Below are positions 1 through 13,400 of a stretch of DNA of 64,000 nucleotides, piece after piece. This DNA is from Zingiber officinale (taxonomy: Eukaryota > Streptophyta > Magnoliopsida > Zingiberales > Zingiberaceae). The notes below the pieces were generated by a model. The model worked only from the letters and a program-made list of their open reading frames with translations, was not told where the DNA came from and ran no database searches. Made by a program: the position numbers and the translations under genes. Numbering within the stretch: position 1 is the first letter of the stretch; each line of letters begins with the position of its first letter. Location: the NCBI RefSeq assembly GCF_018446385.1, contig NC_056000.1:34571511-34635510 (forward strand), given 5' to 3'.

Positions 1-33
1 CGCCAAAGCATTATCTCCTTGGCTTCATCTTCG
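1..33 (-). other. Possible exon edge of a minus-strand gene leaving the window
   Basis: Read on the minus strand, a pyrimidine-poor but usable acceptor (CTAAAACCTTAG) precedes an open stretch that can be read as EDEAKEIMLW in one phase and then leaves the window. Together with the candidate first exon at 1177-1380 this would be a divergent neighbour of the TMEM256 gene. Eleven codons cannot identify a family. It could also be chance. Confidence 0.2.
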
Positions 34-1176
34 CTAAGGTTTTAGAATGGATCTAATGGCTACACTGTGCTCATCAAAATATGTCCAGTATGTTACGTTC
101 GTGATTCCAAGTCATCTACCGGTCTCTTTGAAAACTGGATATATCATCAAATAGGTAACACATCACAATGTCAAGCAAAAATCTGAAGCTTGACAGATTC
201 CCACCATGCTACTGACAAATATGACATGATAAACTAGAAATTGTATGCATGAGATATCAGTATTAAATCGATGGACATATATTATAACACGGTTAACAAG
301 TGGCATCATGAATGACAACTCTTTATGTAATAAAATTACCAATTTGGAGCCACAGAGAATGAAACAACGAATTACTAGACAAATATAACCATTTGAGATT
401 GGTTTTCAAAAGTCAACAAATAGTTGAGATCTATATAACTAAACAAACAAGTTTGAACACATATGTGTTCAGCTCGTTAACGTTAGTGAAAAATGTTTAT
501 GAACAACGTTTGTGAATAATATTTACGAATCATATTCATTAATAAAACTCTTATCAATATGCTAAATAAATAATAAAATAAAATAAAATAAATAAATAAA
601 TTTAAATTATCAAACTTAATAATCAATCAAATAACTAAAAATTTCAAACAATCAAACAAGCTTGAATTGAGAGCTTTATAACATCTAAACAAACCAAACT
701 CCAAACTCAAGCCAAGTTTGAATTGAAGCTAAGTTTGAATTGAGATCTTGATAACATCTAAATGAACCAAGTTCAAGTCAGGATTCAAACAAGCTCAAGC
801 TCATAAAAAATAAACCAAGTTAAGTTTGAACAAGTATTTCAAAGGCTTAATTCATTTTAAACTTGGTTCAGTTACCTTATTAAACAAGTTTGAACACCCT
901 AAAATTCAGCTTCGTTTGCAGAACCAACAATTTAATTCCAGTTCCCTGTCGAATTTGCTTCATTGCAGCCAAGCATTATGACAGATGAATTAGGAATTGC
1001 CGGAGACTAGGGCAGAAATGGAAGACAGAGCCACCCGTCCACGAATCTAGGGATAGAGGAACGGATGGCAGCATGCATGGTTGATGCACAGTGACTTCAA
1101 CCCAATCGGAGCACAACGACCTTAAACCAGAAACTAAACTCTGATTGAAATCGGAACATAATAACAAAAGGCATAC
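34..1176. other. AT-rich stretch without recognisable coding sequence
   Basis: I see no convincing exon here. The stretch holds A/T-rich sequence with degenerate repeats of the type AAACAAGTTTGAA and CAAGCTCAAG around 640-900, an AAATA-type run near 570-600, and nothing that resembles a known gene. If the minus-strand gene proposed at the left edge exists, this would be its first intron. Confidence 0.4.
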
Positions 1177-1380
1177 CTTTGGTGAAATCCGGCGAGATCA
1201 GGCCTTATCGCTGGGCGGTGGCGAGGAGGAGCGGCGATGGGAAGACGCCAAGGAATGAGCAAACCCCGACGACGCCAGCAGCGAGATCCAAAGAGGGGAA
1301 GGAACTGGAAAATCCCGGCGGCGTCGGCAAGCAGTCGGGAGACGAGAAGACTCGGCAGAAATCTGGGTAGTTTAGGGCGA
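1177..1380 (-). other. Candidate first (mostly untranslated) exon of a divergent minus-strand gene
   Basis: On the minus strand this GC-rich, CT-rich stretch resembles a plant 5' leader exon and ends in a good donor, CCAAAG then GTATGC, at 1177/1176. An open frame runs through most of it, but I see no recognisable protein. Base composition changes abruptly from AT-rich on both sides. It faces the TMEM256 gene head to head, so the two could share a promoter. It could also simply be GC-rich upstream sequence of the plus-strand gene. Confidence 0.3.
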
Positions 1381-1500
1381 AGTCTCATTTATAGAAAGAC
1401 CAGCTGAGTTTAGAAATTTCAATAGGATCCCTATATTTTACAGTAAGGGCTCAATATTTATTAAAATTATAAGGAGAACCTCACTGTGTTTCGATTTATT
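1381..1500. promoter_or_regulatory. Short AT-rich candidate bidirectional promoter
   Basis: About 100 bp of AT-rich sequence separates the candidate minus-strand leader from the TMEM256 leader. It includes TATATTTTA and TATTTATTAAAATTATAAGG, which are TATA-like in both orientations. No transcription start is visible in sequence alone, so this is inference from layout and composition. Confidence 0.3.
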
Positions 1501-1536
1501 CATTTATTTACTTCTCTCTGGGATCCGCTCGCCGTT

Positions 1537-1558
1537 GCCGCCGCCGCCGCCGCCGCCG
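1537..1558 (+). repeat. GCC trinucleotide run in the TMEM256 5' leader
   Basis: A pure (GCC)n run lies just upstream of the ATG at 1564. The frame is open through it, but no ATG lies upstream, so it is most likely 5' UTR rather than an alanine tract. Confidence 0.7.
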
Positions 1559-1563
1559 ACGAG

Positions 1564-3414
1564 ATGAATCCCATGATTTGGCACAAGGTCGCTGCAATTT
1601 CCGGTACGTATCTCCTCATCACCGTCGTCGCCTGCCCTCGATGCGTTCTCTTCGTTTCTCCTAATCTGATCCGTGATTTCTCTGGTACCTTTTTTTCCCC
1701 AACCGGATCAGGGGTCGCTGCTCTCGGCCTCGGGACTTACGGATCGCATGGCTTCCGGCCAAAAGACGAAACTTTCAAAGAGGTTCTTCTTCGCACGTCC
1801 CTATTTGGCCAATTTGTTCAAAAATTGCTAGGGTTAGATTTTCCCCAACTACGTCTCCATGTTTCGTTTGTGTTATTGTTTTTTTCAAAGGTTTGGCGCA
1901 CTGCATCTCTCTACCACTTGGTCCACACCGCCGCCTTGGTCGGAGCTCCGGTCGCCAAACACCCCAACATCGTGAGTCCTCTATTGATTTGGATGATCAA
2001 CTTATTTAACATTCCGGTTCCAGCGGCACAATTTTCCCTTTTCTTCCTTTTGCATTATGCAGTTCGGAGGGCTTCTGACTGCTGGTATCCTGGCGTTCTC
2101 TGGATCGTGAGTTCTTTTCCTTGACTCAATCCGTTTTAGGTTCATCCCCTTGTAAATGTGGTTCCGTTGTATTATATTCATTGAATGGATTGAGTTTAAA
2201 GCTCAATATTATGATCATATTTCTTTTCAAAACCATAGTTTATATTTTGTTTTTTGGAAATTTAATCCATCGATATGGTTTCTGCTGAGCAAACAAAGCA
2301 ATTTAGGATGGTAAAGGAAGCAGTTTAAATGAAGCTTGAGATGTTCTAGTTGTATGTGTTAATTTCATAGGAGATGGAAAATTGGGCGTTCAAAGGTATC
2401 CTGAATTATATAACTGATTACAAAATTGTTTTCTTGACCTAGAAAACTATGTCTATGTTAAGAATTTCATTTTGCCTATCCGATTTTCACCTTGCTATGA
2501 CATGTATCATCTGGTGTTACCCTAATGTAAATCCATATCAGAAATTGTGGACTAATTAAAAAGGGTTTACTAGTCCTAAATGAATTTGCTTCAATTAACT
2601 TGAGCTTATGCATTTTGGGCAATAGTTGATGTATCAATTGGCCCATTAGGTTGGGTAGCGACAAATAGTTTTTGTGTGGAGTTCTTCCTATGCTATGGGG
2701 AAAAAACAAAAACAAACATCAAATGGCAACTTGAGATGGAATAATGGATGTTCTAAAGCTCAATATTATGATCATATTTCTTTTCATATTTTAGTTTATC
2801 CTTGTTTTTATAATTTTGGTCCATTGATATCATTTAGCAAACAAAGCAATCAAGGATGGTAAAGGAAGCCGTTTAAATGAAGCTTGAGATATTACAGTTG
2901 TGTGTGTTAATTTTATAGAAGAGTATTAACTATTGGAGATGCAAACTTGGGAGTTCGAAAAAAAACAAAACAAACATCAAATGGCAACTTGAGATGGGCT
3001 AATGGATGTTCTTAAATTGTAATTTAGACATGCTTTGCTTCATTGTCAACTTTAGTTCCTTGTTTGTGGATCGAGAATTTCTATTTGCAAATTGATCAAC
3101 ATAAATGCTAATTAGCAAACAAATCATTAGATTAGCAGTTTATATCCATATGGGAAAGATGCTTACCTCATTAATCTTCTGCACAAGTGAATTACCATGT
3201 ATTCTCCGTTAAACTCAACCCTCTGAACCTTTACTTCGTTGACATGAGTTCTTGCCATTGAAATGATGCTTCTTTCTATTTGATTCATGCTTCATGCGCT
3301 TGTTGTTTGTTTAGGTGCTACGCTACAGCATATCTCGAAGATAGACAATACTCTTTTCTCGCACCGTTTGGTGGCTTTGCATTCATCGGAGCTTGGGCCA
3401 GTTTAATCTTCTGA
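1564..3414 (+). CDS. TMEM256 / DUF423 family small membrane protein (5 exons)
   Basis: Exons by GT-AG sites and phase are 1564-1603, 1712-1782, 1891-1971, 2063-2106 and 3315-3414; joined they give 336 nt, 111 aa plus stop. The product resembles plant homologues of TMEM256 (DUF423), small integral membrane proteins of unknown biochemical role. Visible hallmarks are an N-terminal helix leading into LGLGTYGSHG (about residues 17-26), a YHLVHTAAL segment (about 45-53), and two further hydrophobic helices near 65-86 and 92-111, four membrane segments in all, with only short polar loops (RPKDETFKEV; YLEDRQYS). Length matches the family. The ATG at 1564 was chosen because the upstream open frame has no ATG; a second in-frame ATG lies three codons later (1573). 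All four introns keep phase without adjustment, so the gene looks intact. Intron 4 (1.2 kb) contains an internal duplication. Family assignment is strong; molecular function is unknown. Confidence 0.9.
2190..3012. repeat. Partial segmental duplication inside TMEM256 intron 4
   Basis: A segment beginning with AAAGCTCAATATTATGATCA occurs at about 2199-2380 and again at about 2755-2925, both continuing through AAACAAAGCAAT, GGATGGTAAAGGAAGC and AAATGAAGCTTGAGAT. A second shared block containing CATCAAATGGCAACTTGAGA occurs near 2716 and 2975. The copies differ by scattered substitutions and indels, so the duplication is old. Confidence 0.75.
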
Positions 3415-4444
3415 TTCATAATGCTTCAAACAGCTGAGGTGTTGTATTCTGCTTGAGCTAACCGGGACTCTTATTCTACCCAGTCCAATCTTCTCACCAT
3501 CGTGCTATCTTGGATGCTCGCATGAACACTTTTTGCTGCTCCAAAATTCTTAAATGCTCGATGTGTTGTTATAGACTTGCTCGACAAAACAATGTGAACT
3601 TGTATCGGGTTGGCGGATGACTAAAACTGCTATAGCAACTGAACTGCATCGTTCTTTCTGCCATTAACTGAATTGTGAGTTTGTTTTTGCAAACCTAAGT
3701 GGCTAGTGTTTGAATATTTGCTATTGTAATAATTTAATCTCATAATTAAACTCTGAGATTGTTTTACAGAAATTACAGATACTATCGACGTGTTATAGAT
3801 AAGAATATAAATGTTTTTTATTTTTAAATTATTTAAATATTTATGTTAGATTATAAATAGGTATCTACCTTAAAATTTGTAAGGCAAAAATTAAAAAGGC
3901 GTCTCTAATTATCAGAATCGTCCAACGAGTTCTTCAATATATTTCTCATTGTGCCTTGTTGTACAAGTTACGAGTTAAAATTTCTAAAAGTTAAATAGAT
4001 TAAGTAAAAATCACTATAAAATTGAATTAAAAATAGTTTTTTGATATAAAAAAACTTCTACGTATAATTTTTTTTAAATAAAATCGATTTTTTTAAATAT
4101 TAAAATAATACGCTGCACTAGCTTTTTAACTTTTTTTAATAATGGACCTTTTTTTAGATTTGAATAATTAGGGGTGTCGTTTAATTTTTACCTAAATTCG
4201 TGAATATTTATGACTATTTTAATTTTTTTAAATACTTGAGTTGGGTAGAAAACTAAAATCAAGGATTTGGATGGTCAAGATGAATATTTTTGCTCTCGCT
4301 ATTTTACTCTTAAATTTGCTCCACTCCTGTCCTGCCTCCCAAAACCGGTCCGGTTCGTCTACTACCCACTTTATAGCTTCCCGTTTCGACATCTCCGGAG
4401 GCAAAAAACCTTTGCGTTCATCACTGAACCCTCGCTGCCCGGCG
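3415..4444. other. Intergenic: TMEM256 3' UTR, AT-rich spacer, NUP133 5' leader
   Basis: The first 300 bases look like 3' UTR. From about 3760 to 4230 the sequence is strongly AT-rich with no coding potential that I recognise. Composition turns GC-richer from about 4320, consistent with the NUP133 leader just before the ATG at 4445. Confidence 0.5.
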
Positions 4445-7400
4445 ATGTTCTCCCCCGCGGCGAGGAAGCCGCATCTCGCCGGCGTCACCTCTCAGAAGGG
4501 AAGGAACCAGCAGGACTCCCCGTCTACCCCGATCGAAGATGCCCGCCATTCCCTCATCGCCCCCTCCGTCCCCGGCCGACCGTTAACTGGCACGCCCGCA
4601 CCCTGGTCCTCTCGCCTCTCCGTACTCGCCAGGTATTCCCTCGCTCCGAGTCATCTTCTACGTCTCATCCCGGATCTCGAGGTACTGTAGATCTTCCTCG
4701 GCGTGGTCATTTATCTTGTTTGAAATGAGGGCTTCTTGACGGGCGGATGATGATAATTGTCACCCACGCATGATTTTTTGGATAGGAAAGGATATGAAAC
4801 TAAGTACTTATTTATCTCACCAGTTAGTTGTATTATCTCCTTTTCTTCCTATACATTCAGATTGAGGTTGTTTTGTGGCAATTGGTTTTTCTTTTTGTTC
4901 AATTGGAGAAATGTGGGAAAGTACAGGGGGAGGACATAAAAGTGTTGTTATTTGGAGGTGATTGAGTGTGGGGTGTTGAGTAAGCTTAGAAATCAGTTCA
5001 CTGAGATGCTACCTCAAGAGAGTCATTGACTCCAGGAGATTGTGTTTCAGAAAGAGAAAAGATGTCAGTAATGTGTTCTATTGGATCATAGTTTGACACT
5101 CAACCTGGGAAAATTTTCACAAAAGAAAGTGCGCGTGATGATATTTTTGTATCTTAAACATAAAAAATTAGTTTGGCTTTATTTATTAGCTGGAGGATCT
5201 AACCTAAGTGGTCAAATGATATTATCTTAATTCACACATTTTTTGCACATCCAGGTTGGTTGACAATCACATAAGATCCTCCAGGATTACGAGTACTGAA
5301 ATCTTGAGATTTGATTTCAAGAACCTTTTTTCAAGTGACAATTACTGATTGGTTGGACATCGACTCACTGCAAGGTTCTTATTATGTGTTCTCTTTGAAG
5401 TGGTCATAGTCTTGCTTTATTTAAATATTTATTCTAATACAAAAAAGTTCCTATTTATGAAACATTGTCAAATGTCATGAGCCTAATTTCCCAGCATAAA
5501 AGTTCTGATGAACATTATTTCCTCAATTTGAATTTCATCTTGGAAAACCTTGTCAGGTAGCACCAGTATTCAAATGAACATATCTCAATGCCTAAGTGGA
5601 ACAATTGATTAGAGATGTGAAAAAACTGATGTAAGAGGCAATTGGTCAGAGTCTGATAGGCATAAATAGTCAAAATTTATTTCCTGTTAGGAAGCCTTAA
5701 AGTGACATATCCATCCATTCTTTAAGGTAGTGTTGTTTGGAAATTTTGTTGGCGTGTTTTGTTTTCTGCTCACTTCTATGATACTCTTAACTACTCATTT
5801 TGTTAAAGAAGTGAAATGAATTTATATTTATTTTTGGACATGTATTTTAATTTTTGTAAAGGTATTATATGAGTTTGACTTGATTATTATTTTGCAAATT
5901 TTACTTTTGCATGTGCTTTGCATCTACCTCGTGTCACTTTTTATTTTGTTAGTCAGAATTCATATGCATACTTTGGATTCACTGCCGAGACGTTGGTCCT
6001 GCTAACTGTCCTTTTTCAGCAAAGTATAGCAGCTAATATCTCCTTCTTCATCACCTAGATTTCAAAGTGTAAAAGAAGCAAATAGGACAGATACATCCAA
6101 ACAAATTGAACCAGTTTATGTGGGAGAATTTCCTCAGGTTGTACGTAATGCACAAGCCCATGTTCTGCAAAAGGGTTTCGGTAACTTAGTTTTCAATTCT
6201 GGTTTTATTTTTGATATATCATCCATTTGCTACAAGTTGTGAGATCTCCTTACAAATTAAACTTGTTTTCTTCATTGCAGATAACAGCTGTCTTGCTGGT
6301 GGTATTGATAAAGGAACATCTCTTTCCTGGATGATATGCGGCACCCAACTCTTTATATGGAGCTATTTGTCTGATGCTGCTGTTCCCAAAAATTGTATTG
6401 TGCTTAAGATCCCATCTACAGTCGCAGATATGAACTTCAATGTCATGGATAAACCTGGTAGAAGTTGGTTGGTTTGTGTTGTCAATTGGGACATTTCATC
6501 CAGAAAATTATTTGAGCAGTGTAATTCTGCTGGTATCATCCTTTATAACAGACAAACTGGAGCCTTGGCATACTGGTCTGACATCTACTCTGAAAGTTCG
6601 CATTCTCCAATGGTTAGCTTAGCTACTCAACCATTAGAAGAGAGTGATAGATCAATGGGACTAGAAAGATTTAACTCCATCATTGCTACTGCAATACCTG
6701 GTAATTCTCAAGAATGTCTTGCTCTAGCTTGTCAAGCAACAGGAGGCTTATGGCTGTTCAAATTTTCACTATCTGGAATCCACCAGGAAATGATTTCATT
6801 AAATATTTTAAACAGTAATTTTAATAGCTCTCCTGTAAATGCCAGGTCTTTAGTCTGGGATCCACAACATGCTTTCTCAGGTGAATCAGGTCTACGGTTC
6901 TTTGTGTTGACAGACCATGAGATTCAATATTGGAATATTGTTCTTGCACCTAGCATAAATGTTCAAAAGATATGGAGTCATGAAATTGTTGGTAATGATA
7001 GTCAGTTGGGTATTAAAAAGGATCTAGCAGGACAAAAGCAGATTTGGCTTCTGGATATGCAATTAGATGACCGTGGGAAAGAATTTACAATTCTTGTTGC
7101 TACTTCTTGTAAAGATCGAGTAAGCAGCTCAAATTATATACAGTATTCTCTTCTATTAATGCAATATAGCCTGGGTTTCTCTATAAAGAACAGCTCGTTT
7201 ACAAATGAGAGAATTCTAGAGAAGAAAGCTCTCCAAGTGGTAATTCCTAAAGCACGAGTTGAGGACGAGGCATATCTATTTTCTACAAGGATACGTGTTG
7301 GTGGCAAACCATCTGGTTCTGTGGTAATATTAGCTGGAGATGGAACTGCAACTGTTACCAGTTATTGGAGAGGATCCACTCGGCTGTTCCAGTTCGATTT

Positions 7401-10400
7401 ACCCTATGATGGTGGGAAAGTTCTTGACGCTTCTGTTTTTCCATCAGGAGAGGACAATGATGAAGGGGCATGGATTGTCTTAACTGAAAAGGCAGGAGTT
7501 TGGGCAATACCTGAAAAGGCTATTCTACTTGGCGCCGTTGATCCTCCGGAACGAAGTTTATCTCGGAAGGGGAGTTCTAATGAAAGGGTTGTAGATGAAG
7601 AAAAAAGAAGCCAGGGAACCAGAGGCAACACCGTCGCTAAAAAGCATAGTTATGAACGGTGGGGTCCCAGTGATAGACAACAAGCGGCTTTAGTTGCAAA
7701 AACTGCTCAGGATGAAGAAGCTGAAGCACTACTAGGTCGTCTTTTTCATGAATTTCTTTCATCTGGTGAAGTTGAAGACATACTTGACAATCTCAGAGAA
7801 AAAGGAGCATTTTTAAAAGAAGATGAAACAAATGTTTTTACTCGCATAAGCAAATCTATTATTGATACATTAGCTAAACACTGGACAACAACCCGAGGAG
7901 CTGAATTTGTGGCTTCATCTGTTGTGTCATCACTTCTTTTGGATAAGCAGCAGAAGCATCAGAAGTATCTCCATTTTCTCACTTTGACCAAGTGTCATCA
8001 AGAACTATCTAGTAAGCAGAGTAAGTCTAATGCCTTATTAATGAATGTTCTCTGAGTTTTGACTATATCTGTCATATTTAGCCATTCAGCATCTGCCTGT
8101 AAGTTCTAACATGCTCTTTGTTGAATGCCACATGCTTAGACCTTGCAAACTATTTTTAGATATTACATGTGTATGGTATGAAGCCATGTAGTTGTATTCA
8201 TTTGTTCCTTTCTGTGGATTCGTACTCACTAACTTATGTAACACAATAGCTTCTTTTCAATCTGTGAAGAAAATTCAACCTTCAATAATTCATTAGATAT
8301 GTATGATTTTTTGGTCCTTTCTGGGACTGTGCATATTGCTTTTAGTAAACCGACACTAATCCTTGAAATTTGACATGTAAAGTTCTTTTGAACATGGAAA
8401 ATAATTATCAGATGTGCTATAAGAAGTATTATTTAATGTGTAGCATTACAACTATTTCCTAGCAGATGCTTCTTAGAAATTTCCATATGATTTGATGTCC
8501 CTCTTTAATGATTAATAATCATATGTCGCAGATTCAGTTCTAAATTTAACTGTATTTTCTTATATTAATTTAATGCTTAGTAGTTCCATATTCTACATAT
8601 TTGAACTTATAATGGGATCTTGTTGAGGCCGTTTGAGTGATACCAAATTTGAATGCCCTTTTTGAAAGATAACATCCTTAACTGTTTAATCTTTTACATG
8701 TGCACAAGGAAAGCCACTTTTCTTTGACCTTGTCAAGCTGTCCAATGTCTTTGGTTGCATAATTCTTATCATTTAGATACCTTTTAATATTGAAGTTCAG
8801 GAATGAAATTCAATTGGAACAATTTCAAGCAAATTATTCTGATACTTCCACTTTCTGTTATTAGTCCAATTAAATCCCAGTAAGAAGAGTTCTGATCCAA
8901 GTATCTGATGCTAGCTATATTACACAATAACCTAATTGTTCGCAAATTAATCTGAGAGAATCTCCAGTGTTTGAAGGAGAACGAATATTTTGGAGAAGCT
9001 AAATTATCTGAAGGCTTAGCAATTAAAACATGAAGGGAGAAAAACACACCTTATGAAAGTTGCAATAAAAGCTTTAGTCAACTAGCATATGTAAACATGT
9101 CTTGATGTAAAGCCGGAAAGTTGATTAGAAAGCTTATCTTTAGAGTTAGTTACAATTATAAATCTTCACAAATTAATGAGTCTGATTTCTCAGTCAGCCT
9201 AGTTTTTTTTTTTTTTTTGCAAAAGCAATTGTGCATAGAAATGGACTTGATTATTCAACTCTATCATATTTACACCATTGGTTTCTCTGGGCTATTTTTA
9301 GTGAGTTAGAGTTCTGGTTGTGCAGTTTGACTTTCATTGTTCTTATTCTCACCATACGATAAGTTCTTCATAAGGAAAAAAGTTAAACATTAATGGAAGT
9401 AAGATTGTTTATGCATTGCTAATGCTTTGTGAATCATTATATCTTATTTAACCTTGCTATGGGAATAGCAGTGGAACTGTTATCACATTCATGTTTGAGG
9501 CAGCTTCATGCTTTGTTTCCCTCTTTTCTGCACATTGCTGTCACTAAATTCATCCTTCACTAAAGTCATCCTTTTCTTCCTCGTAGGATCTTCAACGCTA
9601 ATTATTATGGAACACGGTGAAAAGCTTTTTAGTATGATTCAATTAAGGGAATTACAAAATATTCTTAGTCAGAGTCGAAAACACTTGTATGATTCACCAT
9701 CCCATGTAGAAGCATCTGGTTCTCTTTGGACTCTGATTCAGTTAGTTGGTGAGAAAGCACGAAGGAATACTGTTCTTCTTATGGATCGTGATAATATGGA
9801 AGTATTTTACACTAAAATATCTGATATAGAAGAGCTATTTTATTGCTTATCTCAACATGTTGAGTACATAGTGGGTAGAGATCAACCATTCAGTATACAG
9901 GTGCAACGTGCTTGTGAAGTATCGAATGCCTGCACAACTTTGATTCATGCTGCTATGCACTACAGAGACGAGCACAAAAACTGGTATCCTTCTCTTGAAG
10001 GATTAACACCCTGGAACTGCCAGCATGTAGTTCGGTCAGGCCTCTGGAAAATAGCATATTCTATTATGCAGCTCCTAAAAGAGGTGGAAGCTATTGATAT
10101 GCCTGTGGTGTCAGAAATGTGGTCCCAGTTAGAAAGACTCACTGATGTATTGTTGGAGTCTTATATCAGTGCAATTACGGCTAAAATTGAACTTGGAGAA
10201 GAACACCAATCTCTAATAGTTGAGTACTGTAGCAGGAGAGATGAGCTTCTTGCTTGTCTCTATGAGCTAGCTAAAAGATTAACCCAATTGAAGTGTCTGG
10301 TAAGTTCTGGTGGTGTTTGTATGCACTTTCGTAATTCATTTCCTAGCATGTGAATGTAATTTTTCATAGTTTCTATTATTTCATAAGGCGCTTAAAACTT

Positions 10401-13400
10401 CTTTATCCTTTTTTTTTAAAAAAAATTCCCCGCCCATGTAATTGTAAACCCATCTAGGAGTTCCAAGCACAAGCAAGAACGGCACAATCAAACCCATACA
10501 AAGAAAATCAAGTGAAGATCATAGAAAATATCTTCTTGCTTGTGAGTTTGCTTGCTTACTATTTATTTATAATATTTCTGAAGTAGCACATCCTGGAAAA
10601 GGAGGGCTTCTTAACTTGGATTTCTACTTCTGCATACCCTGATCTTGCAATAAGCATACTTAATGGATAACTAGAGAAATTCTTGGAGAGAGTATTCCTA
10701 TTATACTGCCAGCTAATATCAGACCGCTCTGCTAACAAAAAGAGGCTATCCTCCTACCCGATCAATGAATATCTGTAATTGATTTTGTCCCAGTCACTTT
10801 TTGAGTAAAGGCTGTGGACACCCCTATTCTATTAGGGTTTGGTTTTGACTAAGTTTTGTCTCTCCAATGAATATGATATTACTAGTTCTTTAGATACTAC
10901 AAAGACTCAATGTATATTGTTTTTGAGGTTTTAATCTTCTTAACAAACTGATTATCAGATGGAGTCAGAAATACGAGCCAGCATTATAAGCTCTTGTAGT
11001 CATAGTCATATCATAACTCCGCACAAACCAGGCATGGCCAGTCCCAAGCCCGAATAAAGGAGGATTGCATTAGGTTGTCAGCATCATTGAAACTATGACA
11101 AATGTTCAACGAATGAATCCATTAAACTATTGTGCTAATGCTAGGTTATTTCCCGGAAGGAACGTGTTACAGGGTTCGATTGTAATGTCTCGGTAAGGAC
11201 TACTACATCTCCAACACTGTAGTGCTAAATATGCAAGAGTTACATCAAGGATCGGCTCTAAGTTCTTATTTTTTTACACTAGTTATGGACGAATTCATTA
11301 CACATAGTACCATGGTGCATGTTGTTTGTAGATGATATTGTTTTGGTAGATGAAACATGTGAAAAAGTTAATACTAAACTAGAATCTTGGCGGAAACACT
11401 AGAAGAAAAAGATATTATGCTTAGTAGAATAAAGACAGAATATATGAAATTTAAGTTTAGCAATATTTGACGTAATGAGACAATTGTTAAGATAGGAGAT
11501 GACGAGTTGTCTGGAACTGAGAGTTTTAAATATTTAGGATCATTTTTGTAAAACGATGAAGGGATTGAGAGATGTCTTACATAGAATACAAGCAGGATGG
11601 TTGAAATGGAGAGCTTCGGGTGTTTTATGTGACCATAAAGTATTTCTAAAATTTAAAAGAGAATTTTATAAAACTGTAATTAGACTTGCTATGTTATATG
11701 GAGCTGAATGTTAGGTTATGACTCGAATACATGAGTAGAAGATGAGAGTTGTAGAGATAGGATGTTAAAGTGGATGTGTGGACATACGAGAATAGATAAT
11801 AAGAAATGAGAGCAATAGAGAGAAAGTCGGCGTTGCATTTATTGAGAGAAAACTCCGAGAGACACATTTAAGTATGGTCATATACTTCGATGGCCAATAA
11901 ATGCTCCAGTTAGGGGATGTGAAACTATAACAAACACATTTATCAAACGAGGAAGCGGAAGACCAAAAAAGACTTGGTTAGCAACAATAAAACAAAATAA
12001 AATTTATTTAAATATAGATGATGATATAGAAGGAGATAGAGAGCTCAATGGTGTAAAAGGATCCATATAGCCGACCCCACTTAGTGGGATAAAGCTTGGT
12101 TGTTGTTGTTGTAGTCATATATCATAGTAATTCCTCCATGTCAATGCTACAGATATTTTTCACAACCAGAAAATAGCAACCATAAGTTTTAAGACAGAAG
12201 TTATTGAAAGAAATAAATAAGATGATGCATTATTTACTGAAAGTGAGTAGACATATTCTTTGTATTTTTTTAAATAACTAAAAGGGTGGTGCATATTCTC
12301 CATGTTGCCACCATGGTCATTATAATGGAAAGTTTGACATGATGTAAAATCAGAATATTATATGTAGTAAATCAGAGGTTCAAAACTCTTTTTGTTGACA
12401 TGAAAATGTCTTGGTAGTAGAGGACTGGGAATGAGAACTAAATATCACTCGCAAGCTGAGAGCTATGACTGAAAATTAGTTTGAATCACATATTATGCAC
12501 ATATTCACATGATACTTACATGCCTTAGTGAGATGGCATGATGACTTGAGATTTCTCATGGCACACTATCTCCAGAGTGAGGTATAAGGGACTGTGATGG
12601 AGATTTCTTGGTAGGCTGATGTCTTGGAGACTTGGGTTCATAATAATACATTCTAACATAAAGTTTACTAGTCTTGCAACTTTGTGAACTCTCATACTTA
12701 CTAATACTCTTCACTCTTCATCAATGTCTTGCAAATTTGATCACAAATTAATCTTACCTGTCGTAGATTTCCAAGTTATAAATGCTATTAATTTGTTAAA
12801 ATTTTCTCCTATTCGAGTCTTATGTTTACAAATTAACATTACCTATAATAAATCCCTTCTAGTTGTGGATGTTACTAATTGTTTATATGTTTTTCTTCAG
12901 GAGACACACATAGGCGTTGATGATCTTGACAGAAAGGAAGCCATATTTAGAGAAGTCACTGAACCTCTACTCTTGATTGCAAAGAGACATGAAGCCTACC
13001 AAACATTGTGGCAACTATGTTATGACCTTAGTGATACCAGACTTCTCCGGAGCCTTATGGTATGGACCCAGAAACAGACTTTTCTATTGCCATGAATACC
13101 TTATGCATGTCTATGAATCTTTCAATATGCTTGTGCTTGTAGGAATCGTTCTTTTGCATTCTCTTACATCTGCTATGCTTGAAATATTTAGAATGTGTTT
13201 TATTAGGTAATGGAATTTGGTGGGAAGATAATCTTGAATCAGAATGCATTTATTTTCACTGCCCTATTCATTTGGGGGTTCATTGGCTACAGTTTGTGTG
13301 TATTCTTTTAGGTGATTTATGCTTTCTTATTCTTTATGTAAATTATGCAGCATGAGAGTGTTGGGCCAAAAGGAGGGTTCAGCTATTTTGTCTTTAAGCA

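Noticed and set aside
1486..2124. A single-exon 212-aa protein across the TMEM256 locus
   Set aside because: There is no ATG at its start, and conserved TMEM256 segments are separated by clear GT-AG introns with correct phase.
6211..6280. ATG at 6211 as the NUP133 start
   Set aside because: It lies in intron 2. The upstream exons at 4445 and 6059 join in phase and supply the conserved N-terminus.
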